From Methanomicrobia archaeon (GTDB taxonomy: Archaea > Halobacteriota > Syntropharchaeia > Alkanophagales > Methanospirareceae), in contig JAFGHB010000019.1 of assembly GCA_016930255.1 (NCBI GenBank), forward strand, positions 1 through 51,706: DNA of 51,706 nucleotides, written 5' to 3'. Below are positions 16,653 to 25,931 of this stretch, one piece after another. Both the position numbers and the translations under genes were made by a program. How positions within the stretch are numbered: position 1 is the stretch's first letter; each line of letters opens with the position of its first letter. The notes below the pieces were generated by a model, which saw only the letters and a program-made list of their open reading frames with translations, made no database searches and was not told the origin of the DNA.

Positions 16653-16660
16653 TTTATAAA
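16653..16660. promoter_or_regulatory. Palindromic TATA box possibly shared by rpl21e and mpgS
   Basis: TTTATAAA is its own reverse complement. On the minus strand it would start rpl21e mRNA near 16629, 18 bases before its ATG. On the plus strand it would start mpgS mRNA near 16685, about 11 bases before ATG 16696. No better TATA was seen for either gene. Confidence 0.5.
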
Positions 16661-16695
16661 ATAAAAACAAACATAGTAGCTAGCGGGTGTGGATA

Positions 16696-17928
16696 ATGCT
16701 TATTGAAATGCCAAGGCATACCGAGATTTTTGGCTCCGTGAAGATTCACGAGATGCAGCGTGTTTTGAAGATTGATTCGGGGCGATTCGAAAATCCACGC
16801 GCTAAAGACATCCCCTTTGATGCCATCAAAGATATTTTACGGCGTTTCGCTATCATCGTACCCGTGAAGGATGAAAAAATACATTTGCTAGACGGTGTTT
16901 TACGAGCCATTCCTTTTGACTGCACCGTTATTGTGGTCTCGAATAGCAAGCGAGAGGGACCAGATTTCTACAAAATGGAGATGGACGTGGTAAAGAATCT
17001 CCACGATCTAACGCAGCAAGAGATACTTATTGTACACCAAAAAGACCCTGATTTGGGCTTTGCGTTTTATGACGTGGGTTATGGCCATCTTCTTCGTCGG
17101 GATAAGATAGTCAGGGACGGTAAGGCAGAGGGTATGATTATCGGCATGCTGCTTGCGAAAGCACTTGGCAAGGATTACATTGGATTCGCCGATGCCGACA
17201 ACTACATCCCCGGTTCGGTTCGTGAATACGTAATAGATTATGCTGCGGGATTCTGCATGGCTGAATCGCCCTACAGCATGGTTCGACTGCACTGGCGTTA
17301 TAAGCCAAAGGTAGTGGAGGATAAGCTCTATTTCCAGAAATGGGGGCGGGTAAGCGAGACCACGAACAAGTATCTCAATCTCTTAATATCAGCACACACC
17401 GGCTTTGAAACCCGCGTTGTGATAACAGGCAATGCAGGTGAGCATGCGCTGACCACAAAGCTCGCAGACATCTTGAGCTATTCAACCGGCTACTCGATCG
17501 AACCATGCCACTTCGTCTGTTTGTTTGATCGGTTTGGGGTGGGTGTAGAAAATACTGCAGATATGGAAGCTGCGAATGCAGGTATCGAGATCTTTCAGAT
17601 TGAGACGTTAAACCCGCACATACACGAAGAGAAAGGAAGGGCACATATTAATAACATGCTGCTCGGCTCGCTCCAAACGATTTACCACTGCAAGCTCTGC
17701 ACTGATTACGTACGGTCAAAAGTTCTTGAGGAGCTGGGCGATATTCTGGAGTGGGAGGGGCCAAAGAAGAACCTCGTATTGCCGCCCTTTGGAGAAATCG
17801 ATGCACCGCGATTTATGAAGTTGCTTGAAAGCACTGCGGAAACCTTCGCACGATTTGAACAGGGTGCTATCGTGAGTGAAGGAGGGGATAAGGCGTATTT
17901 GAAGGAAGAAAGTCCTCACACGGTGTAG
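16696..17928 (+). CDS. mpgS: Mannosyl-3-phosphoglycerate synthase
   Basis: A 410-aa GT55-family enzyme. It transfers mannose from GDP-mannose to 3-phosphoglycerate, the first step of the two-step route to the compatible solute mannosylglycerate. Family features: the N-terminus MLIEMPRHTEIFGSVKIHEM, the N-terminal Rossmann strand FAIIVPVKDEKIHLL, the DAD nucleotide-sugar/metal motif in GFADADNYIPGSVREYV, and SPYSMVRLHWRYKPKV. ATG 16696 aligns with the normal family start and follows GGGTG at 16685-16689; a GTG at 16687 would add three residues. mpgP follows after 17 bases and completes the pathway. Confidence 0.95.
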   Translation: MLIEMPRHTEIFGSVKIHEMQRVLKIDSGRFENPRAKDIPFDAIKDILRRFAIIVPVKDEKIHLLDGVLRAIPFDCTVIVVSNSKREGPDFYKMEMDVVKNLHDLTQQEILIVHQKDPDLGFAFYDVGYGHLLRRDKIVRDGKAEGMIIGMLLAKALGKDYIGFADADNYIPGSVREYVIDYAAGFCMAESPYSMVRLHWRYKPKVVEDKLYFQKWGRVSETTNKYLNLLISAHTGFETRVVITGNAGEHALTTKLADILSYSTGYSIEPCHFVCLFDRFGVGVENTADMEAANAGIEIFQIETLNPHIHEEKGRAHINNMLLGSLQTIYHCKLCTDYVRSKVLEELGDILEWEGPKKNLVLPPFGEIDAPRFMKLLESTAETFARFEQGAIVSEGGDKAYLKEESPHTV

Positions 17929-17945
17929 ACAGGCAGGATCTAACA

Positions 17946-18761
17946 ATGAAAAAAGTGCTCTTCACCGATCTCGACGGTACCATGCTCGATCTCTTCGATT
18001 ATTCGTACGAAGCAGCTATTCCGGCTCTGGAATCCTTGAAAGAGCGAAAGATCCCTGTCATTTTTTGCACCGCGAAGACCTTGGCGGAGAACGAATATTA
18101 CCATACCATTTTGGGCGTGGAGGACCCGTTTATCGTTGATAATGGCGGGGCGATCTTCATACCCAAGAATTATTTCTCGTTCGAGTTCGCGTGTAAGGAA
18201 CGGGGCGATTACTACGTTATCGAGCTCGGTGCGTCGTATGCTGCGTTGAGAGCGGCCTTAACGGCGATCCGCTCGGAAACGGGCTTCAAAATAACCGGGT
18301 TCGGCGATATGACGGCAGAGGAAGTGGCGACCGATGCGAATCTGAGCGTCGAAGCGGCGGAGCGTGCGAAGCAGAAGGAATACAACGAGAGCTTCATCTT
18401 CGATGTCGATGAGCCGGAGGATAAAGAGGCTCTTTTGTTCGCGAAGATCGAAGAGAAGGGTTTCGCGGTCACGCACGGTGGACGCTACTACAACATTCAC
18501 GGGAGGAATGCGGACAAGGGGATGGCAGTGAAGAGACTCACGGCACTCTTCAAGCAGGAATACGGCGGCGAGGTGAAGACTATAGGTGTCGGTGACAGCA
18601 GGAATGACATTCCGATGCTCAGCGCCGTGGACCAGCCGGCCCTGGTAAAGAACAAAAAAGGCTCGTGGCTTGAGTTCACACTGCCGAATCTGTATAGGGC
18701 GCAGGGCGAAGGGCCGGAAGGCTGGACGGAGGTAGTAGAAAGGTTTATAAGTGATAAATGA
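17946..18761 (+). CDS. mpgP: Mannosyl-3-phosphoglycerate phosphatase
   Basis: A 271-aa HAD-superfamily (Cof/MpgP-like) phosphatase. It removes phosphate from mannosyl-3-phosphoglycerate to give mannosylglycerate. Motif I is LFTDLDGTMLD at the N-terminus, motif II is the Thr in FCTAKT, and motif IV is GVGDSRNDIPML near residue 218. The cap domain lies between about residues 85 and 190. It is 17 bases after mpgS and 22 bases before the GH38 gene, so it is part of one operon. Confidence 0.94.
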   Translation: MKKVLFTDLDGTMLDLFDYSYEAAIPALESLKERKIPVIFCTAKTLAENEYYHTILGVEDPFIVDNGGAIFIPKNYFSFEFACKERGDYYVIELGASYAALRAALTAIRSETGFKITGFGDMTAEEVATDANLSVEAAERAKQKEYNESFIFDVDEPEDKEALLFAKIEEKGFAVTHGGRYYNIHGRNADKGMAVKRLTALFKQEYGGEVKTIGVGDSRNDIPMLSAVDQPALVKNKKGSWLEFTLPNLYRAQGEGPEGWTEVVERFISDK

Positions 18762-18783
18762 GTTGGTAGATGTTTGAGGTACT

Positions 18784-21444
18784 ATGGCTAAAAAGAAGAT
18801 GGAAGCCAAAGATACGATTTATCTCGTTCCGCACACGCACTATGATGCTATCTGGGCGTTCACGAAGGAGGATTATTTCTACATCAATATGCTGCTCATT
18901 CTGAAAGGGGTGGCGGAGCTGGTGGAAAAGACCGATTTCAAGTTCCTCGTCGAGCAAACCTTCCTGCTGGAGGAGGTGGAGAGACGGTATCCCGAACTGT
19001 TCTCCCAGATCGTAGCGCACATCAAGGCAGGCAAGATGGAAGTTGCCGACGGTGAATACCTGATGGCGGACACGATGCTGCCGAATGGCGAGACGCTGGT
19101 GAGAGAGGTACTGGTGGGAAAGCGGTACGTTAAAGATAAATTCGGCGTCGATGTCCCGGTAATGTGGCAGGCGGACAGTTTCGGTCTGAATGCCCAGCTT
19201 CCGCAGATCTATAAAAAATTAGGCTACAAGTATGTTGCATTCCGGCGTGGGATACCGGAGAATAAACCCTCGGAATTCCTGTGGGAGGGCCTGGATGGGA
19301 CGCAAATTTTGACGCACTGGATGCCGTTGGGATACCGAGCAGGCTTGGACTTGACAAAGCTGGATGAGAGTTATGATAAGCTCAAGAAAGCGGCGGTGAC
19401 CTCTAATATCTTGATGCCTTCCGGGAGTGGTGTGACCATGCCACAGCCAGAAACACCGTTTGCGGTCAAGGAGTGGAACAACAAGCATGGTAAAAAAGCG
19501 CTGATGAAGATCGCGACACCGCTTGAATACTTCGAAGCGCTGGAAAAAGACGTAGAAGGCTTGGACCTTGCCGTTCGGAAGGGCGAGATGTATTCAGGGC
19601 AGTATTCCGAGGTTTTTCCTGATTGCTGCTCGAGCAGGATGTGGATAAAGCAGGGGCTTTGCAACTACGAGAATTGGCTGGAGTGCGTCGAGCGATGGGG
19701 TACTATCTCCTGGCTCCTTAATAGTTACTATCCTTCTGATGAGTTACGAGAGAGTTGGCGGAAAATTTTATTCATCGCATTCCATGACGTGATCCCCGGA
19801 ACGGGTATGGATCCTGGTTACGATGAAGTGAAGCAATACTTTAACTTCCTCAAGACCTATATGTCCGCGCTCTGCCCTCGCATATTCTCTCAGCTCATAG
19901 AGGAGGAAGCGGAATTCGGAGAGCATACCCGTTCCCTTGAGAAGGGCGCGGAGGAGCATGAAAGCGGCGATATCATTGTGTTCAACTCGCTCTCGTGGGA
20001 AGTGAAGAACTGGCTGGAGATGGATTTGAATTTCGAGCAGGGTGAAGTGGTGTCGATCGGCGGTTTGAAAAGTGACGCTGAAGAGATTGAGATAGAAGTT
20101 ATACGTTTTACACGGTATGTTGATGATTCACTGAAATATGCGCGCGTGGGTTTTGTTGCTACGGTTCCCGCGATGGGATATAATGTCTACACGATCCTCG
20201 AGCGTGAGCCTCGACGCTATGCGTTCGATCCCGATTTTATACGGATACACGGTAATACCATAGAGAATAGATTCTTCGGCGTGGAGGTGAACCCTGCTAA
20301 CGGCTTGATTGATGTGCTTCACAAGGGCGAGGCCGCATGCAGTACAGCCTGTAAAGCAAATGAACTTGTGCTGGAAGAAGAAACGGGAGACCTGTACTAC
20401 CACAGGCAGGAATTATGCATTCCCTTGAAAACCGAAACGGGTGAAGGAGTGAAGTACGGCGCGTTCAGGCTGAAAAATTTCAATATACAAAAGAGCCCGT
20501 TGCGGCGGGTGATCAATGTCGAGACCGATTATTTCTCGCTCCGATGGCCGTACCGTTTGACGGAGAAGATGGAACCGCGAATATGGCGGCATAAATTTTT
20601 GGAATGCACGAAAAAAATAGTTGTTTATAAAGGCGTTCCGCGAATAGATTTCATCACCACGGTGGTGGACAAGCATCCGAGAGCACGGCTCCGCGTGAAA
20701 TTCTCCACGAATATAAAAGCCGCTGATTATGTCTGTGGCACGCAATTTGGTGCGGTTTCTCGCCCACGAAGCGAAATTAGATGCCCGTCGGGAGAAGGAG
20801 AAGAAGGCGAGACGTGGCATACGTGGGTCGAAAAGCCTCGGGGAGTATATCCATCACAAAAGTGGTTTGATTATTCTGACGGCGAGAAAGGGTTAACAAT
20901 AATTCATCACGGGATACCGGAAAACGTGATAAAAGACGGGGGCATCTATTTGACATTGCTCAGAAGCGTTTCTATGCTCTCCTCTAATGGTAAGGCCGGC
21001 CCTGCAGTACCGGTTCCCGATGCGCGCGAGATGAAAAAGTACACGTTCCGGTATGCTATTTACCCGCACGGAGGCGATTGGCGTGAGGCCGAACCCTATA
21101 GGCATGCGCTGGAGTTCAACATCGATTTAGATGCGATGCAGCTACCAAAGGGCGTAAAAGTGCCTTTAAAACGGTCATTTTTGAAAATCGAACCGACAAG
21201 TGTAATCCTATCAGCACTGAAGCGAGCCGAGGGTGGCGACGACACTATTCTGCGATTTTATGAGACAAAAGGCGAAAAAGCAGATGCAGAAATAACGCTC
21301 TTTAAAGCGCCCACGGAGGTCAGGGTGGTGAACCTGCTGGAGGAAGAGGATAACGAGTTGGCAAAAGAGGTGAAGCAGGAAGGTAAGAGTATAATGTTGA
21401 CGGTAAACCCCTTTGAGATCGTTACGTTGCGGATGAAATTCTGA
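18784..21444 (+). CDS. GH38 family alpha-mannosidase
   Basis: An 886-aa cytoplasmic glycoside hydrolase of family 38. The zinc-binding and catalytic features are visible: PHTHYDAIW near residue 15 (His and Asp ligands), the nucleophile Asp in MWQADSFG near residue 125, and FHDVIPGTG (His ligand) near residue 335. The C-terminal half is the beta-sandwich region of the family. It is third in the mpgS-mpgP operon. Known GH38 relatives include enterobacterial MngB, which acts on phosphorylated mannosylglycerate, so turnover of mannosylglycerate is a plausible role. Glycan trimming is the alternative. No signal peptide is seen. Confidence 0.9.
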   Translation: MAKKKMEAKDTIYLVPHTHYDAIWAFTKEDYFYINMLLILKGVAELVEKTDFKFLVEQTFLLEEVERRYPELFSQIVAHIKAGKMEVADGEYLMADTMLPNGETLVREVLVGKRYVKDKFGVDVPVMWQADSFGLNAQLPQIYKKLGYKYVAFRRGIPENKPSEFLWEGLDGTQILTHWMPLGYRAGLDLTKLDESYDKLKKAAVTSNILMPSGSGVTMPQPETPFAVKEWNNKHGKKALMKIATPLEYFEALEKDVEGLDLAVRKGEMYSGQYSEVFPDCCSSRMWIKQGLCNYENWLECVERWGTISWLLNSYYPSDELRESWRKILFIAFHDVIPGTGMDPGYDEVKQYFNFLKTYMSALCPRIFSQLIEEEAEFGEHTRSLEKGAEEHESGDIIVFNSLSWEVKNWLEMDLNFEQGEVVSIGGLKSDAEEIEIEVIRFTRYVDDSLKYARVGFVATVPAMGYNVYTILEREPRRYAFDPDFIRIHGNTIENRFFGVEVNPANGLIDVLHKGEAACSTACKANELVLEEETGDLYYHRQELCIPLKTETGEGVKYGAFRLKNFNIQKSPLRRVINVETDYFSLRWPYRLTEKMEPRIWRHKFLECTKKIVVYKGVPRIDFITTVVDKHPRARLRVKFSTNIKAADYVCGTQFGAVSRPRSEIRCPSGEGEEGETWHTWVEKPRGVYPSQKWFDYSDGEKGLTIIHHGIPENVIKDGGIYLTLLRSVSMLSSNGKAGPAVPVPDAREMKKYTFRYAIYPHGGDWREAEPYRHALEFNIDLDAMQLPKGVKVPLKRSFLKIEPTSVILSALKRAEGGDDTILRFYETKGEKADAEITLFKAPTEVRVVNLLEEEDNELAKEVKQEGKSIMLTVNPFEIVTLRMKF

Positions 21445-21680
21445 TCGCGCACAGAGATAAGCAAAGTGTTGAAAAGGATCCTCTAAAAAATGAAGAGGAG
21501 GAAGATGGTGAGATGCGTGCATGAGAGAGAAGAGCATGAGGAGGCAGAAGAGCGGTCCAAGAGCCGTTTCCCTGCCACTAATCTGGTGGGTGAGACGGAT
21601 TCGCCCGGAAACGCCTGTCGTGGTTGTGGCCCGACTGGTGCAAGTACCCTGCAACGGTACGCTGCTAGGAGGCGTGCATT
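21445..21680. other. Intergenic leader between GH38 and histidine kinase
   Basis: GC-rich stretch with two overlapping short open frames on the plus strand (64 codons from 21490 and 50 codons from 21536 to 21688). Neither has family features. An AGGAGG at 21667-21672 is the probable ribosome site of the kinase at 21681. Confidence 0.45.
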
Positions 21681-24600
21681 ATGAGTAACACAGGGAAAAA
21701 AGCGCCCACGAAGCTTGATATTCCAACCGCTGGTATGGATAAGGTAACTCTGCTGGTTCTCTTCATACTAGCCTTTCTATTCCTAATGGTTTTCGTGCCG
21801 CTCAGTTCCGCAGAGGATGCAGCAGGGGCAGGGCGAACAATCTTAGTGGGTACCTATGAAAACAGCCCCAAAATATATACTGACGAGCAGGGGAACACGG
21901 TCGGACTGTTTCCTGACCTTCTGGCGTACATCGCGGACTCAGAAGGCTGGGAGATTCAGTATGTTCATGGCACCTGGACGGAGAACCTGGAGCGGCTGGA
22001 GAGGAATGAGATCGATATCATGCCGGACATGGCCTACTCCGACGAGCGAGCGGAGATCTACGCGTTTAACAACGAGTCGGTACTGATTAACTGGGGGATC
22101 CTTTACACCAAAAAAGATTCGGAGATCCAGTCGATCCCGGACCTTCAAGGCAAGCGAGTGGCGGTGATGAACGGGAGCATTCATACCGTGGGGGAGGCGG
22201 GCATCATCAAGCTCGTCGAGCAGTTCGACGTCGACTGCACCTTCATCGGGGTCGATGACTATACCGAGGTGTTCAGGTTACTGGACACGGGTGAGGCGGA
22301 TGCAGGCGTCGTCAATCGATTATTCGGCGCTCTTCACGAGCAGGAGTTTGACGTGGAAAAGACCAACGTCGTATTCGAGCCCGTCGATCTCAAGTTTGCC
22401 TTTTCGAAGAACTCGACCCTCAGCGGACTCCTCATCGAACGGATCGATTACCACTTGCTGGCCATGAAAAAGGATCCGGACTCCATCTATTATCAAACAG
22501 TAGAGAAGTATCTCTTCGTTCCGGAAGAGATGAGGATCCCGGATTGGGTTGTGCCAGCGTTTTTTGGTCTGTTAGGGCTCGTCGCTCTGTTCCTCCTTAT
22601 GAGCGCGGTACTGAAATGGCAGGTGAACGCAAGAACGGCGGATTTACGAGCCACCACCGAGGACCTTGAGCAGGACGTTATCGAGCGGAAGAAGGCGGAG
22701 GAGAAACTGCAAGAGTCTGAAGAGAAATATCGTGCGTTGGTGGAGAACGCTAACGAAGTCATAGTCGTGGCTCAGGAGGGCGTACTTAAGTTTGCCAATC
22801 CGAAAGCCGTGGAAATTACGGGCTATTCTGCGGAAGAGCTGCAGAACAAACCATTTGTGGAGCTTATCCATCCCGACGATCGGGCGATGGTAGTTGAGCG
22901 CCATCGCAAACGGCTGAAAGGTGAAGCGATCTTGGGCATCTACCCGTTCAGAATTGTTACCAAAGGAGGAAAAACAAAGTGGGTTGAGATCAATGCGGTT
23001 CTGATCACATGGGAGGGCAGACCTGCCACTCTGAATTTCATTAGCGACATCACGGAGCGGAAGCGAATGGAGGAAGAAATCAGGCTATCTGAAGTCCTGT
23101 ATCGAACCATCTTCGAATCCACCAGTGCACCTACAGTGATAGTAGGGGAGGACACGACGTTAGTTCTGGTGAACGAGGAATTTGCCAAACTCGCCGGATA
23201 CTCAAAAGATGAGCTGGAAGGTAAGAAGAGCTGGACCGAGTTCGTCGTGAAGGAAGATCTCGAACGGATGAAGAAACACCATTATGCACGAAGAGAGAAT
23301 GCAAGCAGTGCTCCGGGGCAGTATGAATTCCGGTTTCTCGACCGATACGGAAATGTTCAGGACATCTATCTGACCATCGCCATGATCCTCGGAACAAAGA
23401 GGAGTGTGGCCTCATTTATGGTCATTACCGAGCGCAAGCAGGCGGAGGCGGCGCTGCTGGATGCGTTAAAGAAGCGTGAAGAGCTGGAAGAAATTGTCAA
23501 TAACAGCCCAGCTATCGTCTTTCTCTGGCGTGCTGCTGAAGGCTGGCCGGTTGAATTCGTCTCCGATAATATCCGGCAGTGGGGGTACACCCCGGTGGAC
23601 TTTTATTCGGGTGACGTACCGTATGCAAGTATAGTTTATCCGCCCGATCTGGAGCGTGTGGCCTCTGAAGTGGATCGTTATAGTCAGGAAGGGCGCACTG
23701 AATTCGTTCAGGAATATCGGATTATCACGAAGACGGGCGAGATTCGATGGCTCGAGGACCGCACCTGGATAAGACGTGACGCAGGGGGCGTTATCACGCA
23801 CTACCAGGGGATTGCCCTCGATATTACCGAGCGGAAGCGAGTGGAGGAGACGCTGCAGGAGAGCGAGGAGAAATATCGCAACCTCGTCGAGCGCGCAAAT
23901 GATGGTATTGGTATCCTTCAGGACGGCGTGGTCAAATACGCCAACCAGCGTTTGCTTGCCATGGGCGATTACAGTACCGTGGAGTTAATTGGTGCCCCGT
24001 TTACGACTTTCATCGATCCGAACGAGATCCCTGAGGTCGTTGACCGTTATGAACGCCGATTTGCCGGCGAAGAGGTACCACAACTTTACGAGACGGTGCT
24101 CCGGGCTAAGGATGGCAGGAAGATCTATGTAGAGTTCAACGCAGGTCTCAGCACGTATGAAGGCAAGCCCGCCGACCTCCTCTTCGTTCGGGACATCACG
24201 GAGCGGAAACGAGCGGAGGAGGAACGCGAGAGTCTTATTAAAGAGCTTGAGATGCGGAACGTGGAGATGGAGCGGTTCGTTTACACGATCTCGCATGAAT
24301 TGCGGACGCCGCTGGTGACCCTGCAAGGCTACGCTGACCTGCTCCGAGAAGATGTGGAACGAAACGAAGAGAGGCACGTGGAAACCGATTTGACGTTTAT
24401 AGAGAACGCCGTAACCTCGATGGGGCTACTCCTGGAGGACACGCTGGCGCTCTCCCGTACCGGGCGTGTGCTGAATCCGCCGGAGGATGTGCCGTTTGGC
24501 GTGCTGATTAGAGACGCGCTGGCGCGCCTGACAGACCAGATAAAGTTAAGCGGTGTTGAAATTTCCGTTGCCGAGAACTTCCCCATCGGGCACGTGGACC

Positions 24601-24926
24601 GGATGCGGGCCGTCGAGGTGCTGGTGAACCTCATCGAGAACGGCATCAACTTCATGGGCGACCAACCCTATCCAAAAATAGAGATCGGCTATCGCCTGGA
24701 CGGCGAAGAAACGGTGTTCTTTGTGAAGGACAATGGCATGGGGCTTGATAAGAGCCAACACGAGAAGGTCTTCGAGCTGTTTTACAAGGTTGACAGGAGC
24801 GGCAAGGGCACCGGTGCGGGTCTCGCAATCGTGAAGCGGATCATCGAGGTGCATGGCGGTCGGATCTGGGTTGAGTCCGAACTGGGTAAGGGCTGCACGG
24901 TCTGTTTTACGCTGCCGATCCGATAG
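21681..24926 (+). CDS. Membrane PAS-domain sensor histidine kinase with periplasmic-binding-type sensor
   Basis: A 1081-aa two-component sensor. Order: an N-terminal membrane helix (about 22-43), an extracellular SBP_bac_3-like solute-binding domain (about 50-285; TILVGTYENSPKIYTDEQGN, NEIDIMPDMAYSDERAEIYA), a second helix (about 290-313), a coiled-coil linker, four PAS/PAC modules each ending in an ITERK- or DITERK-type segment, then the HisKA box TISHELRTPL (phospho-acceptor His near 875) and an HATPase domain with N box (NLIENGINFM), G1 (DNGMGL) and G2 (GTGAGLAIVK). No receiver-domain protein is encoded nearby, so its partner is elsewhere. The extracellular fold suggests it senses a small solute. 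Confidence 0.93.
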   Translation: MSNTGKKAPTKLDIPTAGMDKVTLLVLFILAFLFLMVFVPLSSAEDAAGAGRTILVGTYENSPKIYTDEQGNTVGLFPDLLAYIADSEGWEIQYVHGTWTENLERLERNEIDIMPDMAYSDERAEIYAFNNESVLINWGILYTKKDSEIQSIPDLQGKRVAVMNGSIHTVGEAGIIKLVEQFDVDCTFIGVDDYTEVFRLLDTGEADAGVVNRLFGALHEQEFDVEKTNVVFEPVDLKFAFSKNSTLSGLLIERIDYHLLAMKKDPDSIYYQTVEKYLFVPEEMRIPDWVVPAFFGLLGLVALFLLMSAVLKWQVNARTADLRATTEDLEQDVIERKKAEEKLQESEEKYRALVENANEVIVVAQEGVLKFANPKAVEITGYSAEELQNKPFVELIHPDDRAMVVERHRKRLKGEAILGIYPFRIVTKGGKTKWVEINAVLITWEGRPATLNFISDITERKRMEEEIRLSEVLYRTIFESTSAPTVIVGEDTTLVLVNEEFAKLAGYSKDELEGKKSWTEFVVKEDLERMKKHHYARRENASSAPGQYEFRFLDRYGNVQDIYLTIAMILGTKRSVASFMVITERKQAEAALLDALKKREELEEIVNNSPAIVFLWRAAEGWPVEFVSDNIRQWGYTPVDFYSGDVPYASIVYPPDLERVASEVDRYSQEGRTEFVQEYRIITKTGEIRWLEDRTWIRRDAGGVITHYQGIALDITERKRVEETLQESEEKYRNLVERANDGIGILQDGVVKYANQRLLAMGDYSTVELIGAPFTTFIDPNEIPEVVDRYERRFAGEEVPQLYETVLRAKDGRKIYVEFNAGLSTYEGKPADLLFVRDITERKRAEEERESLIKELEMRNVEMERFVYTISHELRTPLVTLQGYADLLREDVERNEERHVETDLTFIENAVTSMGLLLEDTLALSRTGRVLNPPEDVPFGVLIRDALARLTDQIKLSGVEISVAENFPIGHVDRMRAVEVLVNLIENGINFMGDQPYPKIEIGYRLDGEETVFFVKDNGMGLDKSQHEKVFELFYKVDRSGKGTGAGLAIVKRIIEVHGGRIWVESELGKGCTVCFTLPIR

Positions 24927-25040
24927 CCATGATCTTCCCATCAATGACACGGCTCCTGACGTACTGTACTATACTTAGGTACAACTATTTCTTTTTTAAT
25001 TGCCGATACATTAACTACCGCGAGCGAGTAGCAGAGTACG

Positions 25041-25298
25041 ATGATGGGGAAAAAGTTTCGTAACGCAGGCGTTGCACAGGTCATGCTGTATACTGACATA
25101 GCTGCGAATATGACGACTATTTCTAACGGTATTGCACGCGCTGTGGAGAGCGTTCTATTTGTGCTGAAAGCTAATGCAGCGGTCTCGGCGAACGGAACAA
25201 TCAGTTGCGGTGATAGTATACTTGTAGATCAAAACGGCGTTGTTATCCAAGAAGCGGATCACCGCACTGAAACAATCTTGAGTTGTAAGCTCGACTAG
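25041..25298 (+). pseudogene. C-terminal fragment of a nitrilase-superfamily protein
   Basis: 85 residues remain. The segment IARAVESVLFVLKANAA matches the RAxEN...FVV.AN region of carbon-nitrogen hydrolases, and CGDSILVDQNGVVIQEAD matches their GxSxIVDPxGxVLxEA stretch near the C-terminus. The catalytic Glu, Lys and Cys, which lie further upstream in this family, are absent. No strong ribosome site precedes the ATG. It is therefore a headless remnant, not a working enzyme. A related but different fragment lies at 28471-28839. Confidence 0.6.
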
Positions 25299-25367
25299 AT
25301 AGAAAAAGAACCCGCACAAAAAAGAGACCAACGTACTTCTGTATTCGCACGCGTGATCAGAAGTTGG

Positions 25368-25814
25368 TTATATCTCATAATCAGTATCCTTAACCTTCCG
25401 CATTACGATCTCAACCGTATAATTTTGAATCGGGAATTCGAGTAACAGCTTATTGTTAATAAAAGAGGTCAAATTATTTTCGTTATCGAAAAGACCAACA
25501 GCATTAATTGAAAACTGGCCGGTGGTCTGATAGATTTTGATAAACTCGTTCAGCTTTACTAATTTGGGTAAGGTGCTTCTCATCGCCTTCGGCTCTATCT
25601 CAAGATTGAATAGTGCGAGGATCCTCTTACCGAATTTTTTCGGATTAAGTAAAATAGTATAGCTCCTGATATAGCCGCCTTTCTCCAATTTCTCGAGTCG
25701 GTATCGTACACCATTCTCACTTAACCCGACCTCTTTTGCGATCTTAGATATCGGCGTGCGAACGTCACGTTGCAGTATCTCAAGGATCTGGGCATCTATT
25801 TTGCTCACCATCAT
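25368..25814 (-). CDS. Lrp/AsnC family transcriptional regulator
   Basis: A 148-aa regulator with an N-terminal helix-turn-helix (SKIDAQILEILQRDVRTPIS, KIAKEVGLSENGVRYRLEKL) and a C-terminal ligand/oligomer domain of the RAM type. It is divergent from the ectoine operon. Its own TATA (TATAAAA read on plus, 25835-25841) lies about 23 bases before the ATG, indicating a leaderless mRNA. Two 19-bp direct repeats lie between the two promoters, consistent with self-regulation and control of ectABC. The effector is unknown; Lrp proteins usually bind amino acids. Confidence 0.9.
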   Translation of the reverse strand: MMVSKIDAQILEILQRDVRTPISKIAKEVGLSENGVRYRLEKLEKGGYIRSYTILLNPKKFGKRILALFNLEIEPKAMRSTLPKLVKLNEFIKIYQTTGQFSINAVGLFDNENNLTSFINNKLLLEFPIQNYTVEIVMRKVKDTDYEI

Positions 25815-25834
25815 TAAAGTAAAACAGCGGCTTC

Positions 25835-25913
25835 TATAAAAGACTTCCGAATCTTCAGAAAAAACGTGAAAAAGCTTCCGTTTCCTCAGAAAAGCTATTT
25901 AAGCGCTTATAAG
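25835..25913. promoter_or_regulatory. Divergent promoters with paired 19-bp direct repeats
   Basis: CTTCCGAATCTTCAGAAAA (25844-25862) and CTTCCGTTTCCTCAGAAAA (25875-25893) share 16 of 19 bases and are spaced 31 bases apart, about three DNA turns. The first abuts the minus-strand TATA of the Lrp gene (25835-25841). The second abuts TATTTAAG (25896-25903), and a palindromic CTTATAAG lies at 25906-25913; either could be the TATA of the ect transcript. Confidence 0.6.
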
Positions 25914-25931
25914 ATACGGTTAACATAAGTT

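Noticed and set aside
18258-18809. Minus-strand frame of 183 codons opposite mpgP
   Set aside because: mpgP has all HAD motifs in the plus frame; the antisense frame has no features.
21490-21688. Two overlapping short frames (64 and 50 codons) before the histidine kinase
   Set aside because: No family features, low-complexity charged or basic composition, and they overlap each other; GC-rich sequence leaves such frames open by chance.
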